DNA of 64,000 nt, from contig CM065389.1 in NCBI GenBank assembly GCA_033060915.1, positions 23,348,501 to 23,412,500 of the forward strand. Direction: 5' to 3'. The translations under genes were made by a program, and so were the position numbers. The stretch comes from Euryodendron excelsum (lineage: Eukaryota > Streptophyta > Magnoliopsida > Ericales > Pentaphylacaceae). Positions 35,006 through 47,649 of this stretch are shown in pieces; position 1 is the first letter of the stretch, and every line of letters starts with the position of its first letter. The notes under the pieces are model-generated. The model ran no database searches, had not been told where the DNA came from, and saw only the letters and a list, made by a program, of their open reading frames with translations.

Positions 35006-35600
35006 TTTTGAAAAAATTAAAAGAATTTATTTATTTGAAAAAGTAAGAAAAATACTTCCTACTGAAATTTTCATAACAGGAGTTCAGTGAAAAATTAAAG
35101 ACCAAAGGGAAAAGATTAGCCAAATACTTTTTTGAAATTTAAATAATATTAATTTACAGGATAATATTCCAAAAATAACTTTGCTTATAAACTATGAGCA
35201 ATGGTTTGAGGAAGACATTAAACTTTGCTTATAAACTAACCAAATCATATTTCAAATCCTTGCGGCTGAAGAATGGGTCAAATTTCCCATGATGGTCAAA
35301 GCTATGCTCTCCCTTAGGAAAAAATCTACATGAATAATTTTAGAGATACTTCATTAGAACTTAAGGGGAAAAAATTAAAAAATTAAGATTTCAAGTTTCC
35401 AGACCGTTTTTCTCTAGTTTTCTAAGAGTTTCCTCAATAGTTTCCTAAAAGCTTTCGGAACATTTTCCCAAGATTTCCAAATCAGTTGCTAATAAATGTT
35501 TTTCCACGAGGAGGATGACTTAATTATCACAGTTATTATTTTTTCAATAAAGTATTATATTAGCAATGATTCTTGTTTCTAACATAATAGTTGAAGGAGT
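35006..35600. other. Possible flank of the pararetrovirus fragment
   Basis: AT-rich sequence with many stops on both strands. A short unit, AACTTTGCTTATAAACTA, is present twice (about 35181 and 35220). It may be viral intergenic sequence but no feature proves it. Confidence 0.3.
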
Positions 35601-35639
35601 TAATGAGATAGAGAAGATGCATTTCAATAAATTCAACGG

Positions 35640-35910
35640 ATACAATGTATAGTGGTGTAAGTTTTATTTTATAAAATACATGACCTAAATAAATCCAGTA
35701 AACCGTAATTCAAAAATATAAATATAATGAGCCAATGAGACAGCTTACACACTTACTGACCGTTTGTAGTTTAATGGGTCCAATGTATAGTGCTATAAGT
35801 TTTGTCCTACAAAATACATGAACTAAATAACTACAATGAACCGTAGTTCAAAAAAAATAAAAGAAGTTAGCCAAAGAGACAGCTCAAATACTTATAGACC
35901 ATTTATTCTT
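35640..35910. repeat. Two-unit tandem repeat, about 132 bp
   Basis: A unit containing CAATGTATAGTG, AAAATACATGA, GAACCGTA-type and GAGACAGCT motifs is present twice (about 35645-35775 and 35777-35910) with moderate divergence. Function unknown. Confidence 0.65.
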
Positions 35911-36693
35911 TTTGAGAGGAAATTATTAACAAAAACTTGACAGCACAATAATGGCCTCCTTTTCTATATTGTGTATAGATAAATAGATATATAAATATAC
36001 CCATATATATATAGAGAGAGAGCAAGAGAGAGAGAGGGTTTCCAGGAGAAAGAGAGGGCACCGAGGGGAAGATTCAAATACATAATTTAGCAATCTGATC
36101 TGCTCTCTCTCTTTCCATGTAACTATTAAATGAACCAACGAAAGCCATATGCTTAACTTAGCTATCTGTGGTGGTTGACTGGTAGTGCTAGTAGCATTAG
36201 ATCATTCATGGGGTTTGTTTGGTGGTTTGGATTTTAAGAGATAGTTAAGTGGTTTGACGGTGGACGAGGTGGCTCCAACACTCAGGGTTTAGTTAGTAGT
36301 TGTGGTAGTAGTGTAATGGAGTTGCTGTAGTACGTAGTGTCTGGGCTGGGAAACAGCTAACAAATACACAAACAGAAAATTTGAATCTTCTTTTAATTGC
36401 ATCCAACAAAATTTGAATCTTGACAGATTACAGAACTTCTTGAACTTTTTTTGGTGCAAGAGGGTTAAGAGACAATATCATACGTCAAGGAATGTTCACA
36501 TAATTTACACAAATAGAAAATTTTCAAAAAAAGAACCTTTTCAACTACAGCGTTCATTTGCAATTATGCTTATAATACAAATTCTCAGATTTCACTATGA
36601 CAAATTTCCTTTACGGTGTCATTTCCACCAAAGCATGTGAAGAACTTTTGCTATGCTAGAAAATGTGTGCATTTGTACTTGAATTATGCATAC

Positions 36694-36783
36694 CTGTACG
36701 AGTCCACAAGACCGTGCGTAAGTGGTAAAATAATGATTCTGAAGTTTCTCTAGCTCCGCAATCAGACAATCTTCATCATAAAC
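36694..36783 (-). CDS. Orphan internal exon, unknown protein
   Basis: A 90-bp minus-strand segment is bordered by TTTTCACAG at its 5' side and CAG|GTATGC at its 3' side, and is open in phase for 30 residues (VYDEDCLIAELEKL, then NHYFTTYARSCGLVQ). The splice borders and amphipathic composition look genuine. I do not recognise the protein. Neighbouring exons were not found nearby; a retrotransposon begins some 300 bp upstream. It could be a remnant of a broken gene. Confidence 0.4.
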
Positions 36784-36949
36784 CTGTGAAAATGAATGTA
36801 ACATTCAAACTCCGCTGAATTAATCTAGTCCCAAAATCAGGCACACATCTAGGTACATTAACACAATTGGATTTTCAGTGTCAGACAGATCCAAATACAA
36901 TAGGCAGCTAGAAAGGTGTCTTTAAAAATTTGCTTCTATCAAGGATTCA

Positions 36950-37860
36950 GAAAAAATTAAAGCCATCTTGGCTGTAGCATCGACCAGGTGACTCCAATGC
37001 CAGGCACTTGTCTCAAATACAAATAGTAAGAAGCAAATGCATCCGCAGATATTGCATATATTGTAGGCATGACTACTATGCATCCGCAGATATTACAAAT
37101 AGTAAGAAGCAAATGCGCTTCGTCCTTGTAGTCCTTGGGGAGCACCTTGGGACGACCTTTGGTTGAGGTTGCTTCGGAGTGGAGTACCTGCTCGTCAAGC
37201 GTCATGGGAGCGGCGGCCGAGCGAAGGAGCATCCTCAACCACGGGGGTTAAAAGGACCCTCTTAATCTTTGGAGTGAGAGGTACCAAGTAGGAGGGGTGG
37301 GCTGCTGGAGATCCCAAAATGGCAATTACGGCGATCCTTTCCTTTAGCTCCCTTTAGTTGAGGTTATTCTGGGAAGGAGTCCCTGCCTAGCACCCTTGTC
37401 CTCATGGGAGATAGTGGGTGAAAAGTGGTGGCCAACTGAAGATGCATCCTCAACTGAAGATGTGAACCTCAGGTAGCTGCTTCTCGAGCTCTTCAATGGT
37501 GGTTGCGCGTAAGGCGAGTTTATTGTAATAGGTGAATCTTGTTTTTGTATGTATCTTTTGGCCCCGGGATGCCGATGTATACATTAATAATTGAAACCTT
37601 CAATAAAATGTTTATATGTAAAGAATAAATGTGCTGGTGGAGAGACCTTGGCCCTTGATAGGCATTATTTTGGGGAGGATCCATTGTGGAGATAAAACGC
37701 ATTAGGAGATTGTGACTAACTGTTGGAGAAGTTCATTTGGAGAAAAAACATAGGTGATTTAATACTCATGGAGAAAACTACTCATAATAAGCCATGGAGA
37801 TACATTGGAGATTTCATAAAACATAAAGTCCACACCGAGATCACGAGTAGTACTTCTTAA
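36950..37860 (-). other. Region 3' of Gypsy integrase
   Basis: Minus-strand frames of coding-like composition are present (MTLDEQVLHSEA near 37200, TIEELEKQLPEVH near 37480) but are short and broken. They may be an additional Gypsy reading frame or captured sequence. A local rearrangement repeats AAATAGTAAGAAGCAAATGC and GCATCCGCAGATATT in swapped order at 37019-37055 and 37079-37115. No 3' LTR could be recognised. Confidence 0.35.
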
Positions 37861-37861
37861 G

Positions 37862-39330
37862 TCACTTGGTGTTTATAGGAGACATGAGATCGTTGGAGCC
37901 GGGCCTGGAGATTTTGTAGTATCCATTTTCATTTGCCTCCTTGAACATGAAGGGGTCTTCCCACTTTGGAGAGAATTTGGGAGCTGAGGTGCCCCTCATG
38001 ACATGTTGGGCAGCTCGTAGGACTAAGTTTTCTTGGAATTGCCGAGGTTGCATGAGGGCGTCGTAGGCTTTGGAGATAAAAGTTTGATATGTTTGGAGGT
38101 TGGCTCAAGATTGGTCTCGCCGCTCATCTAAGGCCTCAAGCTTTATTGGCTTGAGGTCACTGAGAACCTTGCTCTTGAGGGCCATTTGTGCCGAGAGTAC
38201 CGTTATTTCAACTGGCAAGACTGCCCCGGTGCCATAGACTAGGGAGAACGCAGTCATTTGAGTGGGTCTTCTTTGTGAAGTGCGGTATACCCAAAGTGCC
38301 GGGGAGGGCATAGGCCTAGTCTTTCTAAAAATCTTCAAGTGTTCAACTTAGGATTTTGATGCTTTTGTTGGTAGCCTCGGCTTGGCCATTTTCTCGAGGG
38401 TCGTAGGGTGTTGTGGTGATTGACATTATAGGACGCTAGGAGTTGTCCTACTTGCCAATTGATGAAGGGTGTGCCATTGTCGGAAAAGAATGACCTTAGG
38501 AATGCCGAAGCGGCAAATGATACTTTCCTGAACGAAGTTTGAGATTGCTGCCATTGTAGCCCTTTTGAGAGGAATTGCTTCCACCCACTTAGTGTAGAGT
38601 TCAGTAACTGTGATTATCCTATATGGCCTGGGGAGGGTGGAGCAATAGGACCTATCAGGTCCATGGCCCAAGTGTGGAATGGCTAGGGAGTGCCGAGAAA
38701 TTGGAGGTCAACTGCCAGGGCATGGATAAGGTTGCCATGGATTTGGCATGCCCGGCAACGCTTCACGTGGGCGAGGGCATCAACTTCCATTGTTAGCCAA
38801 TAGTAGCCGAGGTGAATGAGCTGCTGGTACAATTTAGCTCCTCTTCGATATTCAGCCTCGTGAGTTCGTTGAAAGGCTTCTTGAGTTTCCCTCCCACTCC
38901 AGCATCGAAAGGGTTTAACATTGAAGCCTCGACGAAAGAGGGACCCCTCGTGAATGATGAACCGAGGGCCAACTTTTTTACTTCGACTAAGTTAGCTTGA
39001 TTGGTGGGGAAGGATCTTTCTTAGAGGTAATCTATGTAAGGTTGGCGCCAGTCTGTGAAAATTTCAATGAAGTTGCATTCGGCTTTGGAGGGCTATTGTT
39101 GCAGGCAGGCTAGGCGATGGCTTTGAATTTCAGTGGGATCTTTCGACATGGAAAGCCAGTAGTAGCTTTGGCGTTGCAGCTGACGATAGAGACTTACGTC
39201 TCCGGTGCCATAGGACTTCTCATGCACAAGATGAAGTTTGATTTTTGCTTCCTCAAGCTTTACACATCGGGCCAAAAGTCCTCCTCGTCCACAGTAGTAG
39301 AGCACCCCTTAGTACATGGTGAAATGCTCG
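37862..39330 (-). pseudogene. Gypsy integrase, broken
   Basis: Minus-strand frames show the integrase in order. The zinc-binding part lies at 39305-39090 (HLVHEKSYGTGD, SYYWLSM). The catalytic core lies at 38670-38430 (YTKWVEAIPL and RFGIPKVI). The C-terminal part follows (LVYGTGAVLPVEI near 38215, then FSPKWEDPF and NGYYKI near 37950). The DNG of the core is lost in a frameshift and several stops break the frame. Integrase inserts the element cDNA into the genome; this copy cannot. Confidence 0.8.
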
Positions 39331-39699
39331 AGCTCGTTGAGGGGGATTTTTCCTGGAGAGCTTTGAAGTTCTGCTATGATAGGTGCCCGCTAATCTTGGG
39401 GATTTGGCTCGGTAAGGATCATGGCGACTGAGCATGGTATAGTTCTTTTGAGTACCTCGATCTTGGTAGGCTCCTCGACCACCTCGACTTTTGAGGCGAG
39501 GGTGGCGGTTGTTGGACCTCAGTGCATTTTCAATTCAGATGGCGTCAAACTTGTTCATTAACCTTTGGGTTATTGTTTTGTATGAGGTGAGGGCGGGCTC
39601 CTTGTTGGCGTAATCTCCATTGGTTTACTTGACAAACAACTTGGTATCCCCTTTGATGCACAAGCGTGTAACTCCAATGTTGAGGGCAACGAAGAGGCC

Positions 39700-41410
39700 T
39701 ATGCGAGCTAATGCGAGGGCTTCATATTCAGTTTCAATGTTGGAGCATGTGAAGTTGAGTTCGTAGGAGAGGTTAAACCTCGGCTTCGTTTGGCAAGGTT
39801 AAGACGATTCCTGCGCCTTCGCCCTCGGAGGTGGAGGATTCGTCAAAGTTTAGTGCCCACTCCCCTTCAGACAAGGCCAAGGCCGCTTGGAAGTCATCTC
39901 AGGACAGTTTTTCGAATGGAGGTTTGTACTAGCCACTTGGGAAATGGGCTAGGAGGTTTGCGAGGGCTTGACTTTTTACAGCCTTAGATGCTTTCCAGGT
40001 GATGCCATACTCGGTGAGGGAAAGGAGCCATCTTGTTGGCCTTCCTGCTAGCTTTGGTTGAGTGAGTAGGAAATGAATGGAGTCGCATTATGTGATGAGG
40101 TGCAAAGTGTAAGCAAGCAAGTAATGGTGGAGCTTTTGGGCCTCAAAGATGAAGGCGAGGCAATGACGCTCGACTGGAAAGTAGCGTGCCTCGGCCCCCT
40201 GGATAACTCGACTGATGTAGTATACTGGTCATTCAACTCTGTCTACTTCTTGAGCCAAGAGTGCTCCAATAGAGTGAGGTGTGGAGGTGAAGTAGAAGAG
40301 GAGGGGTATGCCTTGTTACGGAGGTGTCATGGTAAGAGGCAAGGTCAAGGCAACTTTTACTTTTTTAAAGGCTTCTACCTTCCAATCAAACTTAACATCT
40401 TTCTTGAGGAGGGAACTAAAGGATTGGGTGATTTCTGCCATTGTTAGTATGAATCTTCGGGGGAAGGACGCTCGGCTAAGGAAGGTTCGGAGCTCGTTGG
40501 GGTTGGTTGGCCTAAGCATCCCTTTGATGGCGGCCAGTTTTGAGAGGTCGAGATTAATACCGTGGCTACGCACCATGCAGCCGAGGAATTTCCCCGCGGT
40601 CACTCCAAAAGCACACTCGAGGAGGTTCATCCTAAGATGATAGCAACAACATCTTCCAAAGACTTGTTGGAAATCCTTGAGGTGATTGATTCCATCTTTG
40701 GATTTCACCACGAGGTTGTCGATGTAACATTAGAGGACTTTGTGGAACATGTCATGGAAGATGGCTGTCATGGTTTGCTGGTAGGTGGTCCCGGCATTCT
40801 TGAGACCGAATGGCATCACGGTGTAAAAGAAGTTGCCCATAGAAGTTCGGAAGGCTGTTTTTAGTGAGTCTTCGGGGGCCATTTTGATTTGATTACAGTT
40901 GCTAAAGCCATCCATGAATGAGAGCATGTGCCGTCCCACGATTAAGCCAACAAGCGTGTCGATGTTGGGCAGTGGGTATTCATCTTTAGGACAACACTAA
41001 TTCAAATCTCAAAAATCAACACAAACTCGAATTTGGCCATTCTTTTTCACGACTAGGACAATACTGGACATCCATAAAGGGTGTTGGATGGACTTGATGA
41101 AGCCGGCATTTAGGAGTTTGACCACCTCGTCTTTGATTTTGAGTTCAACCTTAGGCTTGTAAAAACGGATTGCTTGTTTGACAGATCGAGCCAAGGGGAG
41201 GACGTTGAGGCGATACACTATGACCAAAGGGTCCAATCCTAGCATTTCGTCATTCCATGCGAACACATCCAAGTATTGCTGGAATAAGGAAACGAGGGGA
41301 GGCTCTTTGCTCGGCGGGTAAGTCCTCGCAAATGAAGATTGGCCGAGGGGCCTCCTTTGCTGAGGCGAGGTTAAGTTCCTCGAGTTCTTATTTTTTAGGC
41401 CGAGGGCCAT
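39700..41410 (-). pseudogene. Gypsy reverse transcriptase and RNase H, broken
   Basis: The RT begins near 41410 (FQQYLDVFAW, then GFIKSIQHPLWMSSIVLVVKKNG at 41120-41050). It continues at 40939 (FMDGFSNCNQI; FFYTVMPFGLKNAGTTYQ). An in-frame TAA stands two codons before the catalytic motif near 40715, and that motif reads YIDN instead of YIDD. RT thumb and connection follow to 40316 (LRTFLSRASF), then RNase H (near 40250-39800). The catalytic change and stops make it inactive. Order RT-RNase H-integrase fits Ty3/Gypsy. Confidence 0.8.
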
Positions 41411-42540
41411 CTTGGAGACATTCGCGAGCTGGCTTCACTTCTTGAAGCTCAGGTGTTTCTTGGGTTGGTTGAGGTATGGAGGGAGTTCTTTTTTGTCTTT
41501 GGAAATTTGTTCTTCTTGCATAGGCTGGGCTTCCTCGTGGTGACTTTCTTCACAAGTTCTGAAAGGGAGAAGCATTCATGGAAGTTTGGTTGAGAGGTTG
41601 AGGTTGGCTCTCCTGTAAGCGCTTAGCTTTCATGTGAGGGACCAGCCTCAGTATTGGGGGAGATCGTCCTTGTGCACCATCATAAGCGATAAACAATCTT
41701 GCCATCAACTCGCTTATAGTGAGTAACTCAGGAAATCTTTTGCTTTAGGTGAAGAGGACCTTCTTGGCGAGGGCGCTTCCCATATGTTGAAGCTTGTAGT
41801 CCATCCTCCTTGGAGAGATCTTTCCACTTGGAGATGCGGATGCCTCGAGGAGGCGAGGGCTGCAGTTCCTCTTCTAAGTAATAGTAGAAAACGGCATTGG
41901 CCATGTGAGATTCTTCAGCGCGAAATGGTTTGTCTAAGCCCACGATGACAACAATCTCATTCTTCTAGATAACCTTGACACATTAGTGATAGGTGGATAG
42001 GATAGCCCCATATCGGTGGAGCCATGTGCGCCCCTAGGAGGGCGTGGTAGGTGGTATTTGCACCTATGACGTGGAACTTGGTGGCCGAGTGGCTCTCTCT
42101 CACTATAAGATCAATTCTGACATATTCGAGTGTTTTATGTTGTCGGTTGCCGAAGCTGGCAATGCTGATGGGTTACCTCACGAGCTGTTTCTCGAGTATC
42201 CCAGCCTCTCTAAGTGTTGAATATGGAATTATATTGAGCGAAACCCCTCCATCCATAAAGTCTCATTGAAATTCGACGCCGTTGATCAAGACCGGAACAT
42301 AGAGAGGGTAGTTGTAAGGAAACGACACTTGACGGACGGCCTCAGTGAAAGTGATGACGAGGGCATGATCCTTGAGAGTTCGGTGAACAGAACCATTGAT
42401 GGTCATGCACTCTTTATCGTTGTCCTCGGCCAAGTGAAGGATGGCTTTGGTGGCTTCGAACCTTAAGACATTGGAAAGGCCAAAGCCATCAAAGAAATGT
42501 TTCAACTTAATGGAATTTTGGGGAATGACGGCTCTTCGGA
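41411..42540 (-). pseudogene. Gypsy protease region, broken
   Basis: Minus-strand frame at 42505-42263 (DHALVITFTEAVRQVSFPYN) leads into a protease-like stretch at about 42265-42190 with the DGG catalytic triad and SLNIIPYSTLREAGI. NTTYHALLGAHM near 42060 is the conserved segment after it. A stop stands immediately before the DGG region. The interval 41410-42000 between protease and RT has no recognisable domain. Confidence 0.65.
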
Positions 42541-44091
42541 TTTCAAAATCCGGACAAGTTTGTTAGGAGGGCTTAGTGGTTTCGACGGCAACTTCCTCGA
42601 GCTCTTCGTAGTGGGAAAGCATTATGACGGCTTTGCCGTTATCTCTGTGGCATGGGAGAGGGTCTTTGTGGACATCCTTCTGGGGGAGGTCGATGAAATC
42701 ATTCTTCATTTGAGCCTGGATGAGCTCTCTGAAAGCCCAACAGTCTTTGGTGGGATGTTGCACTGTTCAGTGATAAGCGTAGTAGTTCGGTTGTGTTTGA
42801 TCCCTCTTTGAGGGAGGTTTTCTGATCTTGGGAGCCAGACTGCCCTATCGGCTAGCAGTGCTATTGCTTCCTCTACTAACATACAAAAAGGTGGTGATAT
42901 TTTGTTAGAGTTCCGCTTTCAACTATACTTGGAGTTACGCCTTGAAGGTCCCTCGGCGGCGTAGGCAGAGTTGCCTCGCCTCGAGGTGGACCTCCACAAG
43001 GGGGTTATTGGTGAATAGCCTCGCCTTGAGGGAGACCTCCACGAGGGGGTGGTTGTTTGCCAAGGGAAAACTTGAGGAGGATAATATGCTCAGACTGTCT
43101 CGTTTAAGTTTCGAGCCGCGAGGTTGAGGTTAGAGAAGTCTTCGAACTTGTGGTTGACCATATACATCTTGTATTGGGGGAGCATGCTCTCGATGCAAAT
43201 TTTGGCTATCTGTTTTTCAATGACGAAGCCTTGTATCTCGATAGCTTTTTCTCTTAAACGTTTGACGTACACAAGGACGTCCTCGCCGGGGCGTTGGACG
43301 ACCCGTCTGAGGTGGAGGGAGCTGAGGTGCTCCTTCGCGTAGAAAAACTTCTCTTAAAATTTCTGCAACATATCTTCACATGATGAAATGGAGCGAGGAG
43401 GAAGGTTTACATACCAAGAGTACACTCTGTCTGTGAGGGACTTGGAGAATCTGCTTGGTGAGGTCCCACAGTTTTAGTGAAATGAATCATGTGTTCTCTG
43501 GTGTTACCCTTTTGTCTGTCGAAACGGGTGAACTTGGGGCATATGGTGGCCGGAAGTCAAGATCCAACATAGTAGCTTGGAGCACGCTTATTCGAAGAGG
43601 GTTTGGAATTATGCTTTCACTTGGTCTATGGTGACGAGTTGGTTAGGATGAGGTGTCTAGGCTGGCGCGGGGGTAGCCGCGGAAGCCATCCCCGTGCTTG
43701 GAGCTGCGGTGGACGCTGCGATGAGGGTCACCATCGGGAGGGGAGGAATCAGAGGGTTCCTATTAGAGAGTTCTGGCTTGACCTCGAAGCCCTCCTATTT
43801 GTTTGGGAGGTTGCCCAAGTCAATGGGTGCCAAGTGAACCACCAGTTGGGCTGGTGGGGGTGGAGTCCCGCTTTATATCGACAACAATGTCTCGAGCATG
43901 AGCTATTGAGCTCTTTGCATCAAGGTCATGCTTTCGGTGAAGATTTCTGGCTGATTGGCGCTCATGGGGACGGCCGAATGAGGCGAGTCATCGAGTTGCT
44001 CCTCGGGAGGAGGATCGAGCTCCTGCTGGGTAGAAGCCTCAGCTCCTTAGAGGTTTTGGGAGGTAGCCTGAGTACTCTTCTTAGGTGCCAT
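42541..44091 (-). pseudogene. Gypsy gag, broken
   Basis: The probable start is the ATG at 44091 (MAPKKSTQATSQNL), followed by a stop after 14 codons and a Pro/Glu-rich stretch. The gag core is seen around 43272-43090 (FVIEKQIAKICIESMLPQYK). The C-terminal part lies at 42763-42563 (HPTKDCWAFRELI...FIDLP, then KAVIMLSHYEELEE). Frameshifts separate the pieces. This half of the element is unusually GC-rich compared with the rest of the window. Confidence 0.7.
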
Positions 44092-44224
44092 GGAAAGCGG
44101 TGAGTACCGCTCTTCCCTAATAGAGTATTGTATGAAAGGTAGAGGGGTGAGTAGTCAAACCTAGTAGAGGGAGACCCTTTGGGAAGTTATGACAGGCGCT
44201 CATCTACGCAGAAAACCGCCAGAG

Positions 44225-45186
44225 GAGGAGAGAGAGAGAAGCGGTCCTAGGAAGAAAGAGTGACAGTACCCTAAGGGAGCTAGAGAGGCTTATGGAGATG
44301 GAGCTAGAGAGCTTATGAAGATTCTTGGAGAATTCTCTTTTATGATTGTTATTCGAGTGTTGTGTTGTTTTTGTTGTTGAACGGGGATCCCTTTAATATA
44401 GGCGAGGGAGATTCTCAGGGATTGGCCCCATGACCTGCAACATGTAAGTGTTCAGGTCTAATAGCTGGTTCCCCGAGAGTTGGCATTCCAAATGTCAACT
44501 CTATGTCAAGATCCCCTCAGAGGATGGTAGGGATTTGGTAGGTCTCAGCAGTCAACTTTCATTAAATGCCTTTGTCATCTTGCTTTGATGGCGTGATTTG
44601 GTGGAGATTTGTTTCTCTCTAAGATCGGTTAAGAAGTAGAGGCCCTCAAGGGACGAGGCCCCTCAACGAACCCTCAACTCTAGCCTCTAATTTACTTGTC
44701 TCCTGATGGTCCTGCGCGAAGTGACCCCGAGAGTACCTAGGTCCTGCCTCTAACTTAGGTTATAGAGATATACTTATGTGGAGAATTATGGCCAAGTGTG
44801 GAAGAATGACCCAAAGGAGAGGGCGCTTAGCAGAGAGGTTCCATGGCTGTGCCAGGAGGTACCGAACACGAAGTCATGAGCGAGGTGCCCTCGGGCGGAG
44901 ACTCCCTCGATTTTGTAGAGGGAAGTGCCTCTAGATCAAGTATGAATAGGTTGCCTAAAGGAGAGGATGCTCGGTGGAGAGGTTCCATGACCGTGCCAGG
45001 AAGTGCCGTGCGTGAGAGGCCCTTTTAGTGCCCTAACTTGGAGAAGACACTCTTCGCGCTATCTTCTGTAGGCGAGATTACCTTAGTCTACGCGTCGCCT
45101 TGGCGTGCTGCCAAGTGGGACCAAGCATATGAAAAGAGAAGCGGTGAGGCGCCCAAGAGTCATACTCTGTAGGGGGGTTGGACACA
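44225..45186 (-). mobile_element. Gypsy 5' LTR, approximate
   Basis: The minus strand starts TGTGTCCAACCCCCC at 45186. A TATA-like TATATTAAA lies at about 44393-44402. Internal short repeats (AGAGGTTCCATG and GTGCCAGGA at 44836 and 44979) occur. The inner border is uncertain because the primer-binding site is not typical (TGGCGGTTTTCTGCG near 44210). Confidence 0.5.
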
Positions 45187-45349
45187 TGTATCTACACTCA
45201 TAACTAGCATATCTGTTCTTCTTTTCCTAGATCCAACAGACTAGGTATTTTCTCTCTTTTTAATATTTTAAAGTTTTCTTATTGACAAAATAAACCTTAT
45301 TTTTTAGTTTTAAAATTTATAGTTAGTTCTCACCGTATTCCTAAAGTGT

Positions 45350-46265
45350 TCAAAATAAGACACGCGTGTCCAAGCGTGTACGTTGAGTGTCTCATTTAAA
45401 AATAAATAAATAAATAATCGGACACGTAAAATGAAATTTTGAAAAGTGTCTGCGCGTGTCTCACACGTGTCAGTGTCCGAGATGTGTCCAACACGTGTAC
45501 GGCTCATCCAATGAGTGTCCGTGCTTTCTAGTTCAAAACTAATAAATATTAGATTTTTTTCTTACTATAAACCTGGAAGCTTTCTTTTTATCTACCTTAT
45601 AAGCCTAACCTGCCTCTGCACCCCTTACAGTCATTTGTTATTCTAGTGATGTCTAAGTTACATCCCTTCCAGGATGTGATAACCTAAGAACCACAAGTAA
45701 GAAAGGCTAGCCTTCCTCTCTATCTGCCTCAACCGTAGGATACTAGATACGGACACATGTACAAAAACGAAAACAACATTTTTTTAAAAATGAGTGCACA
45801 GAAATGACAGGTACACGGTAAAAATTTTTTTTTTTATATGTTCTAATTATTTGTTATATATATGAATGTAAAATTCATAAATCACTAAAAATAATATGAA
45901 AACAACTAAATAAGATCACAATTATAATATAACAACTAACAAGTTAAGGATTTAAAAAATTGCATTTGGGTGTTTTATGTTATGGTATTTTAAAATTTTG
46001 AAATTAATAAATTCGACCCCATTTAATACTTTTAATAATAATATTTCAACCTCTTTGTGTCCCAAAACGTATCCAACTAGTCAACACACGTGTCCACGAA
46101 GTGTTCGAGAAATGTCCAGTAAAAAAAATATCAACAAAAATATTGAACACGCCAATTGGCATTTCCAACATGTGTCACGGCGCATCCAAGGAGTATGTGT
46201 TGTTCGTCATGTGTCCAACACGGATACGGCACCCTAAATGGTGTGTCCGTGCTTTCTAGATGCCA
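45350..46265. repeat. GTGTCC repeat family, two pieces
   Basis: Segments at about 45355-45530 and 46065-46262 both contain many forms of CACGTGTCC and ATGTGTCCAACACG, and both end in GTGTCCGTGCTTTCTAG. A partly inverted unit lies near 45740 (ATACGGACACATGTAC). They look like ends of a non-autonomous DNA transposon. The AT-rich middle (45790-46060) has no gene. Confidence 0.5.
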
Positions 46266-46619
46266 GTCCCCTATTCTAGAAGTGTGAGAAAACTCGATCT
46301 CTCAGTTCTTTCTCTTTCTTCGACAAACATTTTCTAGCACATTAACAAATCAATTCATCACCCTAACCTGTAATCCTTAGTTCTTAACCTCTCATAAAGA
46401 TGACAATTCAAAGGCTCTAAGTAACAAAATATGCCCACATTGTTGGAAAGTTGACGTTCTTTGACATTCTGGATGGAGGATGTCTTAAAGTAATTTTCCA
46501 CTTGTCAAGAAAAATGTACCAGCTGCAGATTCACATGGCTTGATATTTTCATAGCCAAAAGAAAAGGTTAAAACTAGGCAATATAAATGTAAAACACCAT
46601 TACAAGTAAATAAAATAAC

Positions 46620-46828
46620 CTCGTTTTCACTGGTAGCTGACAGGACCAAAGATGAGAGGATGTCCTGTACTGAGTGCTGAAATTTGGCATAATCATCAAG
46701 AGATTCATCAGTTTTGAGGAATGTTTCAGTTGACCACCACTCAATTCCCACTGTTTGAGAGAATGACACTGCTCCAGTAGAACACTCCGAAGTCAACTTA
46801 TCCTTATCCATCTGGTCTCAAGGCACAT
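46620..46828 (-). CDS. Orphan exon, unknown protein
   Basis: The minus strand shows TTTTTGGTTTCAG, then a 209-bp segment ending GAAAACGAG|GTTATT. From the ATG at 46811 it is open for 64 residues (EWWSTETFLKTDESLDDYAKF, then SVQDILSSLVLSA). The 17 bases before the ATG also look coding (a DVP-stop-DQ reading with TGA where CGA would continue). It may therefore be an internal exon with a stop mutation or a first coding exon with a spliced leader. I do not recognise the protein. A possible next exon starts near 46543. Confidence 0.4.
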
Positions 46829-47562
46829 CTGAAACCAAAAAGACATCCTTAATTACTCAACACTGTAATGGAACAAATAAACCAAAGGCTAGCATGCTAC
46901 CAATGGATACCTAATTGCACAAGGAACCAAGAAAAGAATATCTCGTGTAATAATATAATGAAAGAACAGTTTATTTGATTAAGGAAATGCATGAAAAACC
47001 CAAAGAGTAAACTAGTTCATTTTACTAATGGTGCTAAAGTGAGTGACGACATGTTCATAAGGTCACTAAAAAAGTTACTGTTGCTCTCCTAATCAAGTGA
47101 AATATAATCCCACTAAATTTATTGCATCATGCTCTGGCAAATTGATGTGGAAAATTGGCCTCAATAGAAACTAAGGAAGTGGTGCAGCGAGATTTTGGGA
47201 AGAGAAGAAGGGGTTTGGTAGAATTTGAATGACACATATGAACTCCCCATATGGCACCAAATTTTAATTTGTTAAACTTGGTTTAGTTTATGCAAAAAAA
47301 TTTAATGATGGTTATTTATGCAGAGTGTACTCAGCTAATCTAGCTGTATATACACTATATATACCTATTCATTTGAATCTCATGTTGTATGGATATGGTG
47401 TGGAACTGTCTTGGTTTGAGAATATGGGATCGTAAAATTTATGTTATGCAGTCTACAATGAAACTTAAAGATGTTCATCTATATGGACTGGTTATAATAA
47501 CCAAGACTAGGGATATATGTAGTGAGGTTCAATACATGGAACAACCACACTTTAAATACATG

Positions 47563-47565
<3 letters not shown>

Positions 47566-47641
<76 letters not shown>
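47566..47641 (+). repeat. (GA)38 microsatellite
   Basis: A perfect GA array of 76 bases, the longest in the window. The frame across it (Arg-Glu repeats) is not a gene. Confidence 0.9.
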
Positions 47642-47644
<3 letters not shown>

Positions 47645-47649
47645 AATAG

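Noticed and set aside
39117..44103. Many plus-strand frames of 60-166 codons
   Set aside because: Shadows of GC-rich Gypsy polyprotein genes on the minus strand.
47389..47646. 85-codon frame ending in Arg-Glu repeats
   Set aside because: The frame runs into the GA microsatellite and shows no domain.
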